Source: Symbiodinium natans (taxonomy: Eukaryota > Sar > Dinophyceae > Suessiales > Symbiodiniaceae). From it: a stretch of 64,000 nt of DNA. The stretch covers positions 18,501 to 82,500 of the forward strand of contig CAJNDS010002268.1 in the NCBI GenBank assembly GCA_905221605.1, in the 5' to 3' direction. The position numbers and the translations under genes are program-made. The notes beneath the pieces were generated by a model. The model was given only the letters and a program-made list of their open reading frames with translations. It was not told where the DNA came from and ran no database searches. Positions 50,550 through 61,108 of this stretch are shown in pieces; the stretch's first letter is position 1, and every line of letters starts with the position of its first letter.

Positions 50550-50850
50550 TGAAACCCTAAACTCTGAACCCTAAACTCTGAACCCCAAACCCTAAACCCT
50601 AAACCCTAAACCCTAAACCCTAAACCCTAAACCCCAAACCCCAAACCCCAAACCCCAAACCCTAAACAGAATCCGTGCCCAGATGTTGGAGGACTCAGCT
50701 GGGCGCCGTGTGCCCGCACAGCCTGGAGGAGCTTCCATGTAAGCCGGTGCCGTGCGCCATGAGCCCTAAAAGGCATTCAGGGTGTTAGGGTTTCAGGGTT
50801 TAGGGTTTAGGGTTTAGGGTTCCGGGTTTAGGGTTTAGGGTTTAGGGTGA
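50550..50850. other. CCCTAAA/CCCCAAA array and exon-like island
   Basis: Array 50,585-50,667. Island 50,668-50,790 has two open + frames (TESVPRCWRTQLGAVCPHSL and RIRAQMLEDSAGRRVPAQPG). TTTAGGG follows at 50,795. Confidence 0.35.
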
Positions 50851-51395
50851 CGACGAGGTTAGGGAGCCTCGTTGTCTTGGGGTTTAAGGTAAAGGGTTTC
50901 AGGACTGCGGGGTTTGAGCCCCAGGACGGCCTAAAGTTCCGGGCTGAAGTCCTCATGTAGGGCACTGGGGGGCTCTTGGGTTTTTGCTTAGGGCTTAGGG
51001 CCTTTGTTTTTGTTTTTGTTTTAGGGTTTAGGGTTTAGGGTTTAGGGTTTGGGGTTTGGGGTTTAGGGTTTAGGGTTTAAGGTTTAGGGTGAGGATCTAC
51101 TAGTTTGGGGCTGTCAGGTGTTATTCTGAGCCCCATAAATCGGGATGTTCCCCTACTACTAGCAGTCCTTGATAGGGGTTTTTCGTACCCCTATCAAAAT
51201 CCAAATGAAGGGGCTGTTTGCGTAAGGGGGAACATCCCAAGCCTCAACCCTAAACCCTAAACCCTAAACTCTAATCCCTAAAGCCTAAAGCCTAAAGCCT
51301 GAAGCCGAAAGCTGAAAGCTTAAAGCCTAAAGCCTAAAGCCTAAAGCCGAAACCCTAAACCTCAACCCTAAGCCCGAAAGGCACAAAACCCTTAA
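50851..51395. other. decayed repeat, one MITE and AAGCCTA repeats
   Basis: 51,140-51,240 is a TTGGGATGTTCC-family MITE (right end GGGGGAACATCCCAA). 51,280-51,350 is a run of AAGCCTA heptads. Confidence 0.75.
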
Positions 51396-51480
51396 CCTCC
51401 GATGCAGGGCGCGAGCGCACAGCAGGAATTCCAGGCGACGTGCTGGCTGAGGTTTCATTGGGTTTGGGGTTCACCCTGAA
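51396..51480 (+). other. exon-like island
   Basis: The + frame reads TSDAGRERTAGIPGDVLAEV, then SLGLGFTLK. A CCCTATAAA-type nonamer repeat follows (51,485-51,580). Confidence 0.33.
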
Positions 51481-52264
51481 ACCTAAGACCTATAAACCCC
51501 ACAAACCCTATAAACTCTATAATCCGCATAAACCCTATAAACCCTATAAACCCTATCAACTCTATAAACCCTGTTAACCCTATGAACCCCCCCCAAACCC
51601 AAAACCCTAAACTCCAAACCCTAAACCCTAAAACCCGAAGCCCTAAACCCCAAACCCTGATTCCGGTAGCCCTCAGCCCCAAGGCCTAAACCCCAACCTA
51701 AACCCCAAACCCTAATCGCCCTCGGGCATCCTCGAGGCCACCCAGACCCCGAAACCCCCCCCGGGTTTAGGGTTTAGGGTTCATAGGGTATAGGGTATAG
51801 GGTTTAGGGTTTAGGGCCTAAGAGTTTAGGGTTTAGGGGTTAGGCCTCCAAACCCAAACCCCCATCTCCCTCATCCCTTGGCAGAGTAGGTAACCCTTAA
51901 CTTTTTGGGGGTATTCCAAGCCCTGTAAATCCCACAGGTTCAACCTTTATCTTCCTCAGGTTTCTGGACAACTGGACAACGAAGTAAACCCTAAACCCCA
52001 AACTTTCTAAACCCTAAACCCTAAACCCTAAACCCTAAACCCTAAACCCTAAACCCTAAACCCTAAACCCTAAACCCTAAACCCTAAACCCTAAACCCTA
52101 AACCCCAAACCCCTTTAGCGCCAACCTGCAGTTCCCAAACCCCTCACACCCTGCAGGCCCGACAGGACCTACAGTAAACCCCAAAAAGTTGGAAACCTGT
52201 TTAAGGACAAATAATGCTGGGATTTTCTATACTTTGCTCTTAGGGATTGAGGCTATTGAGTTTC
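51481..52264. other. repeat-rich interval
   Basis: 51,485-51,580 AACCCTATA nonamers. 51,595-51,720 CCCTAAA types. 51,767-51,840 TTTAGGG. 51,883-51,949 copy of the CTTTTTGGGG repeat. 51,983-52,112 CCCTAAA array. Confidence 0.75.
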
Positions 52265-52265
52265 C

Positions 52266-52350
52266 AACTGTTTGGCTTCAACTATAGTCTGAACCTCAAG
52301 CTGCTAGACCACATTCTCGGCGGCCCCCGTGCGATGCGCCTTTGGCGTTA
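52266..52350 (+). other. exon-like island
   Basis: The + frame reads QLFGFNYSLNLKLLDHILGG, then PRAMRLWR and a stop. Good composition; family unknown. Confidence 0.38.
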
Positions 52351-52454
52351 GGAACTTTAGGGTGAGGGTTTATGGTTTAGGGTTTAGGATTTATGGTTAG
52401 GGTTTAGGGTTTATAGCGTTTAGGGTTTAGGGTTTGTAGCGTTTGGGGTTTAGG

Positions 52455-52567
52455 GGACCTCCGCAGTCCACAAAAACCCCCTGCCAGGCGACGAACTGCC
52501 AGTTTCCTGGCGGGCGCATCGAGGTGCTTCGGGCCACGCCGGACGGTTCGAAGGCTCTTCGGCCTTT
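52455..52567 (+). CDS. WD40-like exon
   Basis: The frame reads CQATNCQFPGGRIEVLRATP, then DGSKALRPL. GRIEVLRATPDGSKAL is a typical strand a, DG turn and strand b of a WD40 blade. It is flanked by TTTAGGG arrays on both sides (52,360-52,455 and 52,575-52,660). Confidence 0.5.
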
Positions 52568-52699
52568 AATTGCGGTTTGGGGTTTGGGGTTTGGGGTTTA
52601 GGGTTTAGGGTTTAGGGTTTAGGGGTTAGGGTTTAGGGTTTAGGGTTTAGGGTTTAGGGGTCCATGTAGCTATTTGGCATACACTTGGGCCTTAAAGGC

Positions 52700-52807
52700 T
52701 GGTAGCCCAGTGGTGCCCTTTTGCCACTTTTTCTGCTTCTAAGTTCCCTTATAAAGTAACCAACCCAACAAGGGCACCCTCATTGTAATTTAGTTACTGG
52801 CCTACCA
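52700..52807. mobile_element. MITE, TGGTAGCCCAGT family
   Basis: TGGTAGCCCAGTGGTGCCCT at left, TAGTTACTGGCCTACCA at right. 108 bases, same core as 44,682. Confidence 0.88.
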
Positions 52808-52914
52808 AGAAAGAGGTTAGAGCCCAAGTATACAGCACCTCTAATTGCTGAAGAACCCTCCCCCCCCTCCCCGCAAAAATAAGCAAAAAGAGTGAATAAA
52901 GATATTTTTCGGGC

Positions 52915-53356
52915 AAAGCCCTAAACCCTAAACCCTAGACCCTAACCCCTAAACCCTAAACCCTAAACCCTAAACCCTGCACCCTACACCCTAAACCCTA
53001 ACCCCCTAAAGCCTAAACCCTAAACCCTGAACCCTAAACCCTAAAATCCTTTATTTTGGGGGTGTTCTCAAGCATTTGGTAGATATTGGTAGCCTTGAGG
53101 GTGGGAAGGCATCAGGAGCGAAAGGATGGGAGGGGGGGGGGTATACCAGGGCGATCCTAGGGCTTCTTTGAGGTAAAAAAGGGGTTTAGGGTTTAGGGTT
53201 TAGGGTTTAGGGTTTAGGAAGAGTGGGTGTAGGGTGTAAGGTATACATGGTCAGTGCTCAACATTGAGGTTCGTTTTACCCTGAATATCAGGGGCCGCCG
53301 TTTAATAGTGACCCCAAACGGACCATCATTTAGAGAAGTTACCACATGGTAGTCTT
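52915..53356. other. CCCTAAA array and low-copy DNA
   Basis: 52,918-53,045 CCCTAAA array. 53,183-53,220 TTTAGGG. The rest is low-copy. Confidence 0.7.
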
Positions 53357-53495
53357 TTGGATTCAGGGCTTCTACCCCCTACACCAGTGTTTCTTCTTCG
53401 GAAGCCCTGCGACGAGGTCTACAGCGGCAGCCAGAATGGAAGGACAGCTGTGCGCGCGAAGCCGTTGCCCTGTCCCATCCTTTCACACCTGAACC
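53357..53495 (+). other. exon-like island
   Basis: The + frame contains PCDEVYSGSQNGRTAVRAKP and runs into CTCAACC repeats (53,500-53,600). Product unknown. Confidence 0.35.
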
Positions 53496-53814
53496 CTAAC
53501 CCTTACCCTCAACTCTCAATCAACCCTCAACCCTCGGTTCTCAAGCCTCAACTCTCAACCCTCAATTCTCAACCCTCAACTCTCAACCCTCAACCCCAAA
53601 CCGTCGTAGGGAAAAGTCATCGGGTTGAGGGTTAGGCAGCTCATGGGTGTGTATGAATTGGCGGGCTTAAGGCTTAATGCCGGTTCCGTATTAATAACCC
53701 CCCCGCCCGCTGTCAAGGTCAACAAGGTCTGACGACCCAACCTTGTTGGCCCCGCCCTGTGCGCCCCCTCCCCCCCCCGCCCAAATAAGTCTGGGTCGTT
53801 GCACAAGAAGAATT

Positions 53815-54030
53815 ACTACTAGTACTACTAGTACTAATTACTAGTACTACTAGGAGTACGAGTACTCGTAGTACTCGTAGCACTCGTAGTACTCGTAGTA
53901 CTCGTAGTACTCGTAGTACTAGTAGTACTAGTAGTACTAGTAGTACTAATAGTACTAGTAGTAGTACTAGTAGTACTACTAGTACTAGTAGTACTAATAG
54001 TATTAGTTGTTGTAGTTTTCGTACTAATTA
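53815..54030. repeat. GTACTA microsatellite (self-complementary)
   Basis: Units of GTACTAGTAGTACTACTAGT and GTACTCGTA. Most units are palindromic or nearly so, giving many alternative hairpins. Confidence 0.9.
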
Positions 54031-54179
54031 ATAAGTAGTCAACCCCAAACCCTAATAAAGCCCGGAACCCTCACCCCCAATAAAGTAAACCCCTCGCTCG
54101 GCCGAGAGGCTCTGAGTTTCTTGGCAGGGAATTAGCAAGGTTTCATTCCTTCACCTAGAATTGGTTAATTAAGCAACGA

Positions 54180-54535
54180 GTTTAGGTTGATAATTAGGTT
54201 GTTTTAGTGGGTTCTGGTGCATTGAGGATGTCGATGAGTGCCATGGTGGCGAAGATCCATGAGATGGTGCATCAGATTAAGGGGTTATATACCCCCCTTG
54301 AACCCCTTTCCCTTGAGAACCATTTAGTCTCGCCCTGATCAGATTCTTGATGGACGCCGGCCATGGGGACCACATCCTGAGGACCATGATGCATGGACAT
54401 TGAATGGCTGGAGGCTTCCGGAATCCGATGAGGATGAGGAGCTTGATGCGCAGGTTCTCCTCCGTAACTTGGAGCATCGATGAGCCGATGAGCTTGACCA
54501 AAAGATGAGCCGCGGAAACATGGAGGAACCTTAAA
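54180..54535 (+). other. low-copy segment with two exon-like frames
   Basis: 54,214-54,340 reads MSMSAMVAKIHEMVHQIKGL, then YTPLEPLSLENHLVSP. 54,405-54,480 reads RLPESDEDEELDAQVLLRNL. GATGAG repeats between. Unidentified. Confidence 0.35.
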
Positions 54536-54547
54536 CCCTACACCTCC

Positions 54548-54705
54548 TAGTGCTGACCCCCCAAAACCCGAACCCAAAACGCCAACTCGGCAGGCCCTGC
54601 AAGCCTTCGAAGCCATCGAAGTGGAATCCTCAGCAGGGCTCACTGCGAAGCGCAGCAGTTTGTCCATGTCTGGGTCAGGACGGCGAAGTCCGGAACATGA
54701 AACAC
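54548..54705 (+). CDS. exon-like coding segment, acidic/serine-rich
   Basis: The + frame reads ADPPKPEPKTPTRQALQAFE, then AIEVESSAGLTAKRSSLSMS and GSGRRSPEHET. Protein-like, with a basic Ser-rich tail that would be a phosphorylation-type linker. Family unknown. Confidence 0.45.
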
Positions 54706-55430
54706 TCCCCCACACCCCCGCCGGCCCCCCCTTCCCCGTTTGGTCCCCCACCCCCCTCCCTTCTCCCTTGCAGGACCGCGTTCATGTGCTTGGAGGCGGA
54801 CACTGGCTTCTGATTTTCTTCTTGCGGGGTAGGGGGATCATTCGGTTGGGGGGGGGGGGGAATGTATCCTTCTTAGGCCTAATTATGATGTTGTGTGCAG
54901 GATGGTGCCTCCGGATATGTACCCCACTGGGTACTTGAAGCACCGTAGCTGCTTGGCTGCATTTTTGCATTTTTTTCCCGAAAGAAGCCATTTAGAGCTT
55001 AGGGATAACCGACCTGTATATCCGTGCAGTAGGCTTCGCCCGGCCACAGCAAGGCTTTCTTCCCATCGGGTTTTTGCCTTGCTTGTATAGGCGGCTTGTA
55101 GGGCAGATGGGCTCCCTCATGGGTTTATGGTTCAGGGCCAGGTTATGTGTTACGGTTGGAGTAGGGCCTAATGAGGGGCTCAAGGTTTAAGTATTGGGGG
55201 GAGCCCGGGGAGCCTTGTACATACTTGTACATAAAAAAATTGTTTTAAAACAGGCACTCCTATACGCATGCCGCGTGGGGACGTGTAGCGTGAAGAGGTG
55301 CAGAATGCTGGAAAACAAAAAGCTTGACCGAGCTGAGATGTTGCTGTGGTGTTGTCCAGTTCACTTCGGCTTTGGCTCGGATTTAGGCTTCAGGGTTCAG
55401 GGTGCAAGTTCGTTCACACGAGGTTCAGCG
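54706..55430. other. low-copy DNA left of the retrotransposon
   Basis: C-rich 54,705-54,770. After GTGTGCAG, 54,902-54,990 reads + DMYPTGYLKHRSCLAAFLHF. 54,993-55,430 shows nothing identifiable and no telomere-like array. Confidence 0.3.
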
Positions 55431-55436
55431 GCTTAA

Positions 55437-55560
55437 CATCCTCAAAACAAAACTCATGAGGGCAGAGGTCCGGTCTAATCCGGGGGTGAGGGTTGGGGTT
55501 TCACATCCTAAAAAAAAGTCTGATGAGGCCAGAGGTCCGGTCTAATCTGGGAGGGGAAAA
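55437..55560 (+). repeat. left terminal repeat pair
   Basis: Two related units, CATCCTCAAAACAAAACTCA-TGAGGGCAGAGGTCCGG and CATCCTAAAAAAAAGTCTGA-TGAGGCCAGAGGTCCGG, each continuing TCTAATC. The same pair, in the same order, recurs at 61,109-61,322. Confidence 0.85.
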
Positions 55561-55747
55561 GGGGTGGGGTTCAAGGTGTTCATTAGGGGATCAGAAGCAC
55601 AATGCAGCTTCAGTGTCCGGTGCCGAAACACAGGGGCTCAGATTTCAGCTGGGAGTTTAGATGAATGCCATGAACGATTTCTTTGCTTAACTGCCAGGCA
55701 CTTTCAAATGCGAGATGCTAAAGCCGGAGATTCAGTCTTTCTGAAAG

Positions 55748-56128
55748 TTGGAGCCCAAACTTGCGCCCGCGCGCTCTTATGACCGCAACAGTTTTTTAGA
55801 CTTAGATAGTTTGGTTTTGCGTGCCGGAGACGTTGATCCTCAGCGGATCGCAATCCCCGAAAGGGGGGCCGTGATCGATCCAGCAAACCACCTGCAAGGA
55901 GACCAGTTATCCCAATTTCTTTCCATGGCGGAGTGGGTGCCTGAGCCAAACGAGGCCTTATGTCACAGACCCAAGCCTTGTCACACGCTCGCCCCGTCGG
56001 ATGACATTGTGATTGCAGAGCTTGAAAACGACCTGGCGTGTTTGAGAAGGGCAGCTGTGCCTCGATTTGGGCCCTCAGGGACTTTCACTCGACACCAAGC
56101 TTCCAACAATCATCAAACAAATTCTTAG
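55748..56128 (+). pseudogene. reverse transcriptase N-terminal region (fragment)
   Basis: The frame includes IAIPERGAVIDPANHLQGDQ, LSQFLSMAEWVPEPNEALCH and PKPCHTL. The order IP-G-VIDP-HL, then PCH resembles what I recall as the leader of the reverse transcriptase in dinoflagellate DIRS-like elements. The coding line then stops and resumes only at 57,466 after an opposite-strand segment. Confidence 0.5.
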
Positions 56129-56469
56129 CATGGTCGCTATGCCTTGCTGCCCAACATGTTGTTGCGCAGCGACTAGCAGCAGCAGATATAGAGGGCCCAC
56201 TAACCGGGCAACCAACCTCAAAATAGTTAAACAAACCCCAAACTACAGTAACCCACTCTTCTGCTGTCCTCATGCCTCGTCTCCTTTCGCGGTTAAGCGT
56301 GCTACCAAAGTGCATGCTCAGAGTTTCAGGAAAAGGGAACGGAGACGGAAACAAACAAAAGTCAAAACTGGGAGCCTTGCTTGGCTCCGTGGCTCTGGTC
56401 CTTGTCCTTGCCCTTTCCGGCACCCTTCGGACGTTTCCAAACTTTGTCGCCTTCTTGCGTCTCCGCTTC

Positions 56470-57528
56470 GTTCTGGTCGGCGGTTTACCAGGCTGCCGGC
56501 TTCGTTCTTTTTTCCAAATCCTGGACCGCTCGGAGGTACTCCGCTGCAGACTCGAAGTGACCTGGTTCGCCTCCCCAGCGGCTCAGCGGGTCAGCGTCGT
56601 AAGCGTCCAACCCACTTCCCAGTTCCCGGAGTCCAAAGCCACCTGGTGCAGGCAGCGCAGTGTAAGCACCGCCATGAGGGCGGCTGACTGCTTGTCGTCG
56701 TTCAATAGATGCTTCAGGATGTGGGACACAAGATAGTGGCAGCGAAACAAGCCCTTCTGTTTTGGAAGGGAATCTTTCTGGCGTAGTCCCAAAGGTTGTA
56801 CGGCATTTCGCCGCCCTCCACTCCATGCTCGGTCTCGACCTCCTTGATGTAGATGCGTACATGCTTCATTGGCTTCTTCCACATGGCTTCTTTGCTTTTG
56901 CGACACCGATGGAACGCACGCGCAGCTTTCCGGAGCTTCTTGTCCTCTTCCGAAGAGCTGTCGTCCTCGGAGTCGGACTCTGCACGCGTCGCCTGAAGTC
57001 TCCGGCGATCTACTTTCTTTGTGTGGGATCCGTCGCTTAAAATCTTCATCATCACGAGGGCTTGCAGCGTTTGCAGATCTGGTTTGCTTGCAGCACTCTC
57101 CTGCAACAACTTCGCCACAGCACTGTCCACGTCGAAGTCTGCGCTGCCGCGCTGCTTTCAGGAATCTCAACAGGTCGCCGTCCTCGTCCTCGTCGTCCTC
57201 TTCCCCGCCAGAGACCACCTCTGAGCTCGAACTGCTTGGGGTGCCCGATCGGGAGGGCCTCTGGGGCACTTCCTTGGCCTCTGATTCCTCTGACGCCGTG
57301 GCTGTGTGGATCCCTGCGCCAGCGTTGGCCAGCCACTCCTTCCCCAGCCTCGACAGCACCGAGGCCTTGACTTCGAGGCTGCTGAAAGGCTCGTCCGGGA
57401 AAGACTCTCTCAACTGCGCTGCGCTTCCTTCGACCTGTGCTGAGCCACGCTTCCGCAAGGCCCCATGCTGGCCCAGCTAATTCTCCACCCGTGGGAGTCT
57501 GTCCGAGGGAGTGCTGATGACATATCAA
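56470..57528 (-). pseudogene. gag-like protein of the DIRS-like element
   Basis: Read on -, coding pieces in three frames line up. They are an acidic Ser-rich stretch (EEDDEDEDGDLLRFLKAARQ), a basic piece (KKPMKHVRIYIKEVETEHGV), then SHILKHLLNDDKQSAALMAV and CLHQVALDSGNWEVGW. The last is PLSRWGGEPGHFESAAEYLR. The LNDDKQ-AAL, ALDSGNW and WGG-E-E-AAEYLRA pattern resembles the protein that usually accompanies these elements in dinoflagellates. At least three frameshifts. It lies opposite to, and inside, the reverse transcriptase reading frame. Confidence 0.55.
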
Positions 57529-58150
57529 ACTATTTTCACTTGCTGAAGCACCTAGACGCCTGGATCCCCAGAAATGCAGTTGGAAGACCCATCTCAGGTG
57601 GTAAGATTCAGAGGTTTGCTGCCAGCCTATTACATTGCCTTAAGAGCTGTTCCTATGGGTGATCTTAACGGGGTACGAAGCCATCCTCAGAGAAGTAGGA
57701 TGTCTGGAGGGTGCGGAAACCTTGCGCTCTGGGTTCCCGACTCCCACAGGGTCAACTTGGGAAGATCTTTACATAGATGATCAGATCGCGGTGCAAAAAT
57801 GCCAGAAAGGAACCTCACGCACCCTGCAGCGGGATGATGAAACCCTTTCCGCATCACGCCAACATTACAGGGAATTGCAGATACCAGTCTCCTCTAAGAA
57901 GGCCGTTGCTAAAGCTTACGACTTCCAGGCGTGGGGTACTCATGTTGATAGTAGCTCAGGACGAGTTGGAGCACCGCTTGAGAAACTGCGCCATCTAGTC
58001 GTCGCCAGCCGGCAGTTCTTGCAGCTGCTGCCAGGTGTCAACAGAAAGCTGTTGCAACGGCTCGTGGGCCTGTTTGTGCACCCCTTCATGCATAGGAGAG
58101 AACGAAGGCTGTTTTTCAAGCAACCTAAAGGGTCATTGACAGCATGCCCA
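57466..58150 (+). pseudogene. reverse transcriptase catalytic region
   Basis: Three + frames in succession. First SADDISNYFHLLKHLDAWIP and RNAVGRPISG (57,510-57,605). Next YIALRAVPMGDLNGV (57,620-57,680). Last WEDLYIDDQIAVQKC with the catalytic YIDD at 57,770-57,781, then AYDFQAWGTHVDSSSGRVGA. At least two frameshifts. The domain copies element RNA into DNA; YIDD is the metal-binding pair of the palm. Confidence 0.7.
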
Positions 58151-58725
58151 AATCCAAACTGACTCCTTTGCCCCAGAAGTGCCGAGAAGAACTGTTGTGG
58201 GCTACGTTGCTTCTCCCCTTTGCTCACGCATGCGTGAGGTGGCCAGTTTCGAATGAGATCAGTGCTACAGATGCTACACTGACCCATGCAGGTCGTGCGG
58301 TCGCCCAAGTTCCAGCCAAGCTAACTGAGCTCTGCTACAGGTTCGCCGTGCATAAGGGCGAAGCCGTTCGGCTTGACTGGGCATGTGGAGCGATAATGCC
58401 AACCTCTGGCATAGTGCAGGCTCCAGATGAGCTAGAGCAAGCTCTGTTGTGTGCCCGCTGGCGTGTTACTGAAAGGTCTAAGTTTAAAGCTTCGAGCCAC
58501 ATTAATAACGTGCAGGAAATGAAAGTTGCCATCAAGCAGTTGAAGACCGCAGTTAAGAGATGTGGCACTGGCCAGCGCTTAGTGAATCTCTGTGACTCGC
58601 GCGTGGTATGCGGGGCTTGGGCCAAAGGCCGCAGTTCATCCAAGAATCTTAACTCATTATTGCGCAGGGTTCTTTGCTACCGTGTTGCTGGTTTCAAGTC
58701 CCTCGTTCACGTGTGGGTTAGTACT
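58144..58725 (+). pseudogene. RNase H domain of the DIRS-like element
   Basis: A single long frame (58,144-58,860). Acidic residues are at the expected spacing: D43 in ISATDAT, E125 in SHINNVQEMKVA and D151 in LCDSRVVCGAWAKGRSSS. The last catalytic Asp would lie near VHVWVSTSCNP, where the usual NPADxPSR-type motif is not kept. It removes RNA from the hybrid. The tail overlaps the recombinase on the other strand. Confidence 0.7.
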
Positions 58726-58757
58726 AGTTGCAATCCACTGGTTTGCAAGGCTGCAGC

Positions 58758-59870
58758 TCAGCCGGTTCCAGCGCCCGTGTCCCCATGGCTGCACGCGCAT
58801 AGTTGCGGAGCTCCGGCTCGGAGCAACGATTGGACAAGCGCTCGAGCTGCGCCCAGGTGAGGTCCTTGAAAGCGGTACCCTTCAGCGGGCCCTGCAACAC
58901 TTGCTTGGAACCATGCAGGGCAGTCAAGTGTTCCATAGGCTGCAAGTACAGCTGGGAGGTCCGGCGCAAGACAGGGGAACTGCAGGCTTGAGCCGTCAGC
59001 TAGCAACAGAAAAGAACCCCCATGACGGACGAGCGTGGTGATTGCTCGCTTTGTTACAGCACTCAGCGACAACTGAACCTGACGACTTAACGCTACCTGC
59101 GCGTACTGGGCCAAAGTGCGCTCACTAGTCCACCTGCCGCGAAACTTTAACCTCGAGATTGCCATCCCGCACAAGTGCAAGTGGGAAGCACCGCCCGCGC
59201 GCAGTGACGCAGGACTGAACCCCTGCTGCGAGACGCCCAACTTCGAGGCTACCTGCCGAAACAAACTCCGAAAGCGCGCAGGCCCCCACGGCCACAGTCT
59301 TCCTGAAGCGCGAAGACCAGGCAGGACGGCAGCTAGGGCGCAACAGCAAGGAGCGTGCTCAACCAGCACGAACTGGTGACGACTGAGGTGACGGCGGTTC
59401 TTAGGTGTCTCTATGCGCAGCACTGCGCCCCGGGAAGCAAACACCCACGAGTCAGGGAGCGTGATATGGGCAGCGACTAACCCAAAAATTTCACCTGGCC
59501 GTAGCAACCCAAAGAAACCCAGTTCTAGTCCTATGGCGAAGCGCAATCATAGCTGGCGAGTTCTGCGGAGCACGCTGGCCTGCGCACGTGCATGTGTGAC
59601 AAACGTGGCCAAAACCGACAAGGGAAGGGGCGGCTGCGCCCAAACGATCTGTGACTTCTTCCCAGACTGCGACGGTTCAGGCCAAGTTGAGCCTGCGGTG
59701 GAAACGGGGGTATAGATATGCTGCACCGAAAGCACTGCATGCTTGGCCACGCGCAGCGAAAAGCTGCTCCCTGCGTCTCTCATACATCCAGTTCACGAAG
59801 CCCTCTAAGCATGCGTCCAGCGCGCGGCGTCGGGCTGCAACTTGCTCTAAAGTGCGGCCCACGCGCGAAA
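58758..59870 (-). pseudogene. tyrosine recombinase of the DIRS-like element
   Basis: The catalytic part is one frame (59,546-58,758). Box I GLLRPGEIFGL has Arg16 and KNRR lies near residue 50. Box II SPASLRAGGASHL has Arg116 but Ala where a His-type residue is often found. GRWTSERTLAQYAQ carries W139 and the nucleophile Tyr148. The N-terminal arm-binding part continues on - in other frames to about 59,870 (LDACLEGFVNWMYERRREQL), so at least two shifts. The enzyme integrates circular element DNA. It runs tail to tail with the reverse transcriptase/RNase H frame. Confidence 0.75.
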
Positions 59871-61108
59871 GGTATATGTGCCGAGCATTCGGTAGCCCTC
59901 AAGAAGGCGACGCTTGTACGGTGCTGAAAGGTGACGGCCACGCAAGGGCATGGCTGCAAAACCTGGCTCCAAACAATACTTTTGCAAAAAACTATGAAAT
60001 TGTGACCGCAGGCGGGGTGAATTAAGGGGGAGCATTAAGGAGACTGGGGATCCCTAACGTGACTGGCGCTGCAGAGACGGCCCCGCGGCAGAATGCGAAA
60101 ACGCATGAAAACGCAAGCTCATGGACCTCGAGTCTAGCGAGATGTTGCGGCCACAGCGCAACTGTTTTTCTTGCTATGCACAACACGGTTTCGGGCTGCA
60201 GAGCCTGCAGCTCAGACTCAGACAAAAACGCCTTCAGGCCTGCTGTCGGTGCTCGGGGCTCCGGTATGGGGGCATTTCGCGAGGGATGGTCAGCAGCCCC
60301 ATCGCTGGCAGTCGGTCGTGTCACGCAGCGTTGCACATTTTGGGTGCGATTCATAGCCTTCCTGACTCGGGTGTTAGGCTCTTTTCGGCAGCTGTCTGCT
60401 CCCAGTTTGTTTTTGCTTGCCTTTGCAGCCGCCGTGATCTCCCGGCCACAAACACATTACATAGTGGGGCGGTTTTTGGTGCTTAGCGTGAGGAAGCAGA
60501 CGTTGGGAGTAGCCTTTCAGTTTCTCGATGCACTTCTGTAACTTCTGTACGAGCTCATCGCTTGGCTGCGTGATGAGCCCTCTGAAGTGGGTTCGAACAG
60601 CTTTGCCGAGGGCGGTTGCCCCCGCTGCTCAGGCCTTGGGCCCTTGGGTCAAGTCCTTCTCAGTTGTTCCTCTGTGATGATGGGGGCTTTGGTCACCCAC
60701 CTTGCCCAGAGCTTGCAACTTCCCGGCCGCCTTGGGCGTCCTGTGCTCCGGTTGTAGCCCGAAGCAATGCCCGCCGCCTTCCCCTGCGCCACCTTTGACA
60801 GTGGGGGTGGTGCCGTACCGGCAAGAGTGTTGCCTTTGTGCTGCCTCGAAGGGCATCAGATGCCGTACTGGCAAAGCACTTGCCTTCGTGTTGCCCTGAA
60901 GGGCCCCGCATGCAGTGCCAATCCTCAATTCCTATGCTCTATGCATTGCTTTGTCTGCTACTCAGCCTGCACATTCTCTTTACTGTCCCGGTTCATGACC
61001 GCCTGTCCACAGAGAAGATTCCATGGCCCGATGTGCATGTAAAGAGAGGGCCGCGTCATGTTTGCAGATTTGCCTTAGGCAAGCACACGTGTTGAGAAGC
61101 AAGGACAT
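59871..61108. other. 3' part of the DIRS-like element, no clear gene
   Basis: 60,354-60,022 on - is open (LKAFLSESELQALQPETVLC) and could be a further N-terminal piece of the recombinase or spacer. 60,400-61,100 has open frames on both strands without recognised motifs. GCCGTACTGGCAA and GCCGTACCGGCAA form a short direct duplication at about 60,811 and 60,862. Confidence 0.4.

Noticed and set aside
57052-57480. Independent + strand gene opposite the gag-like segment
   Set aside because: The + frames there are shadows of acidic/serine-rich coding sequence on -, with no motif of their own.
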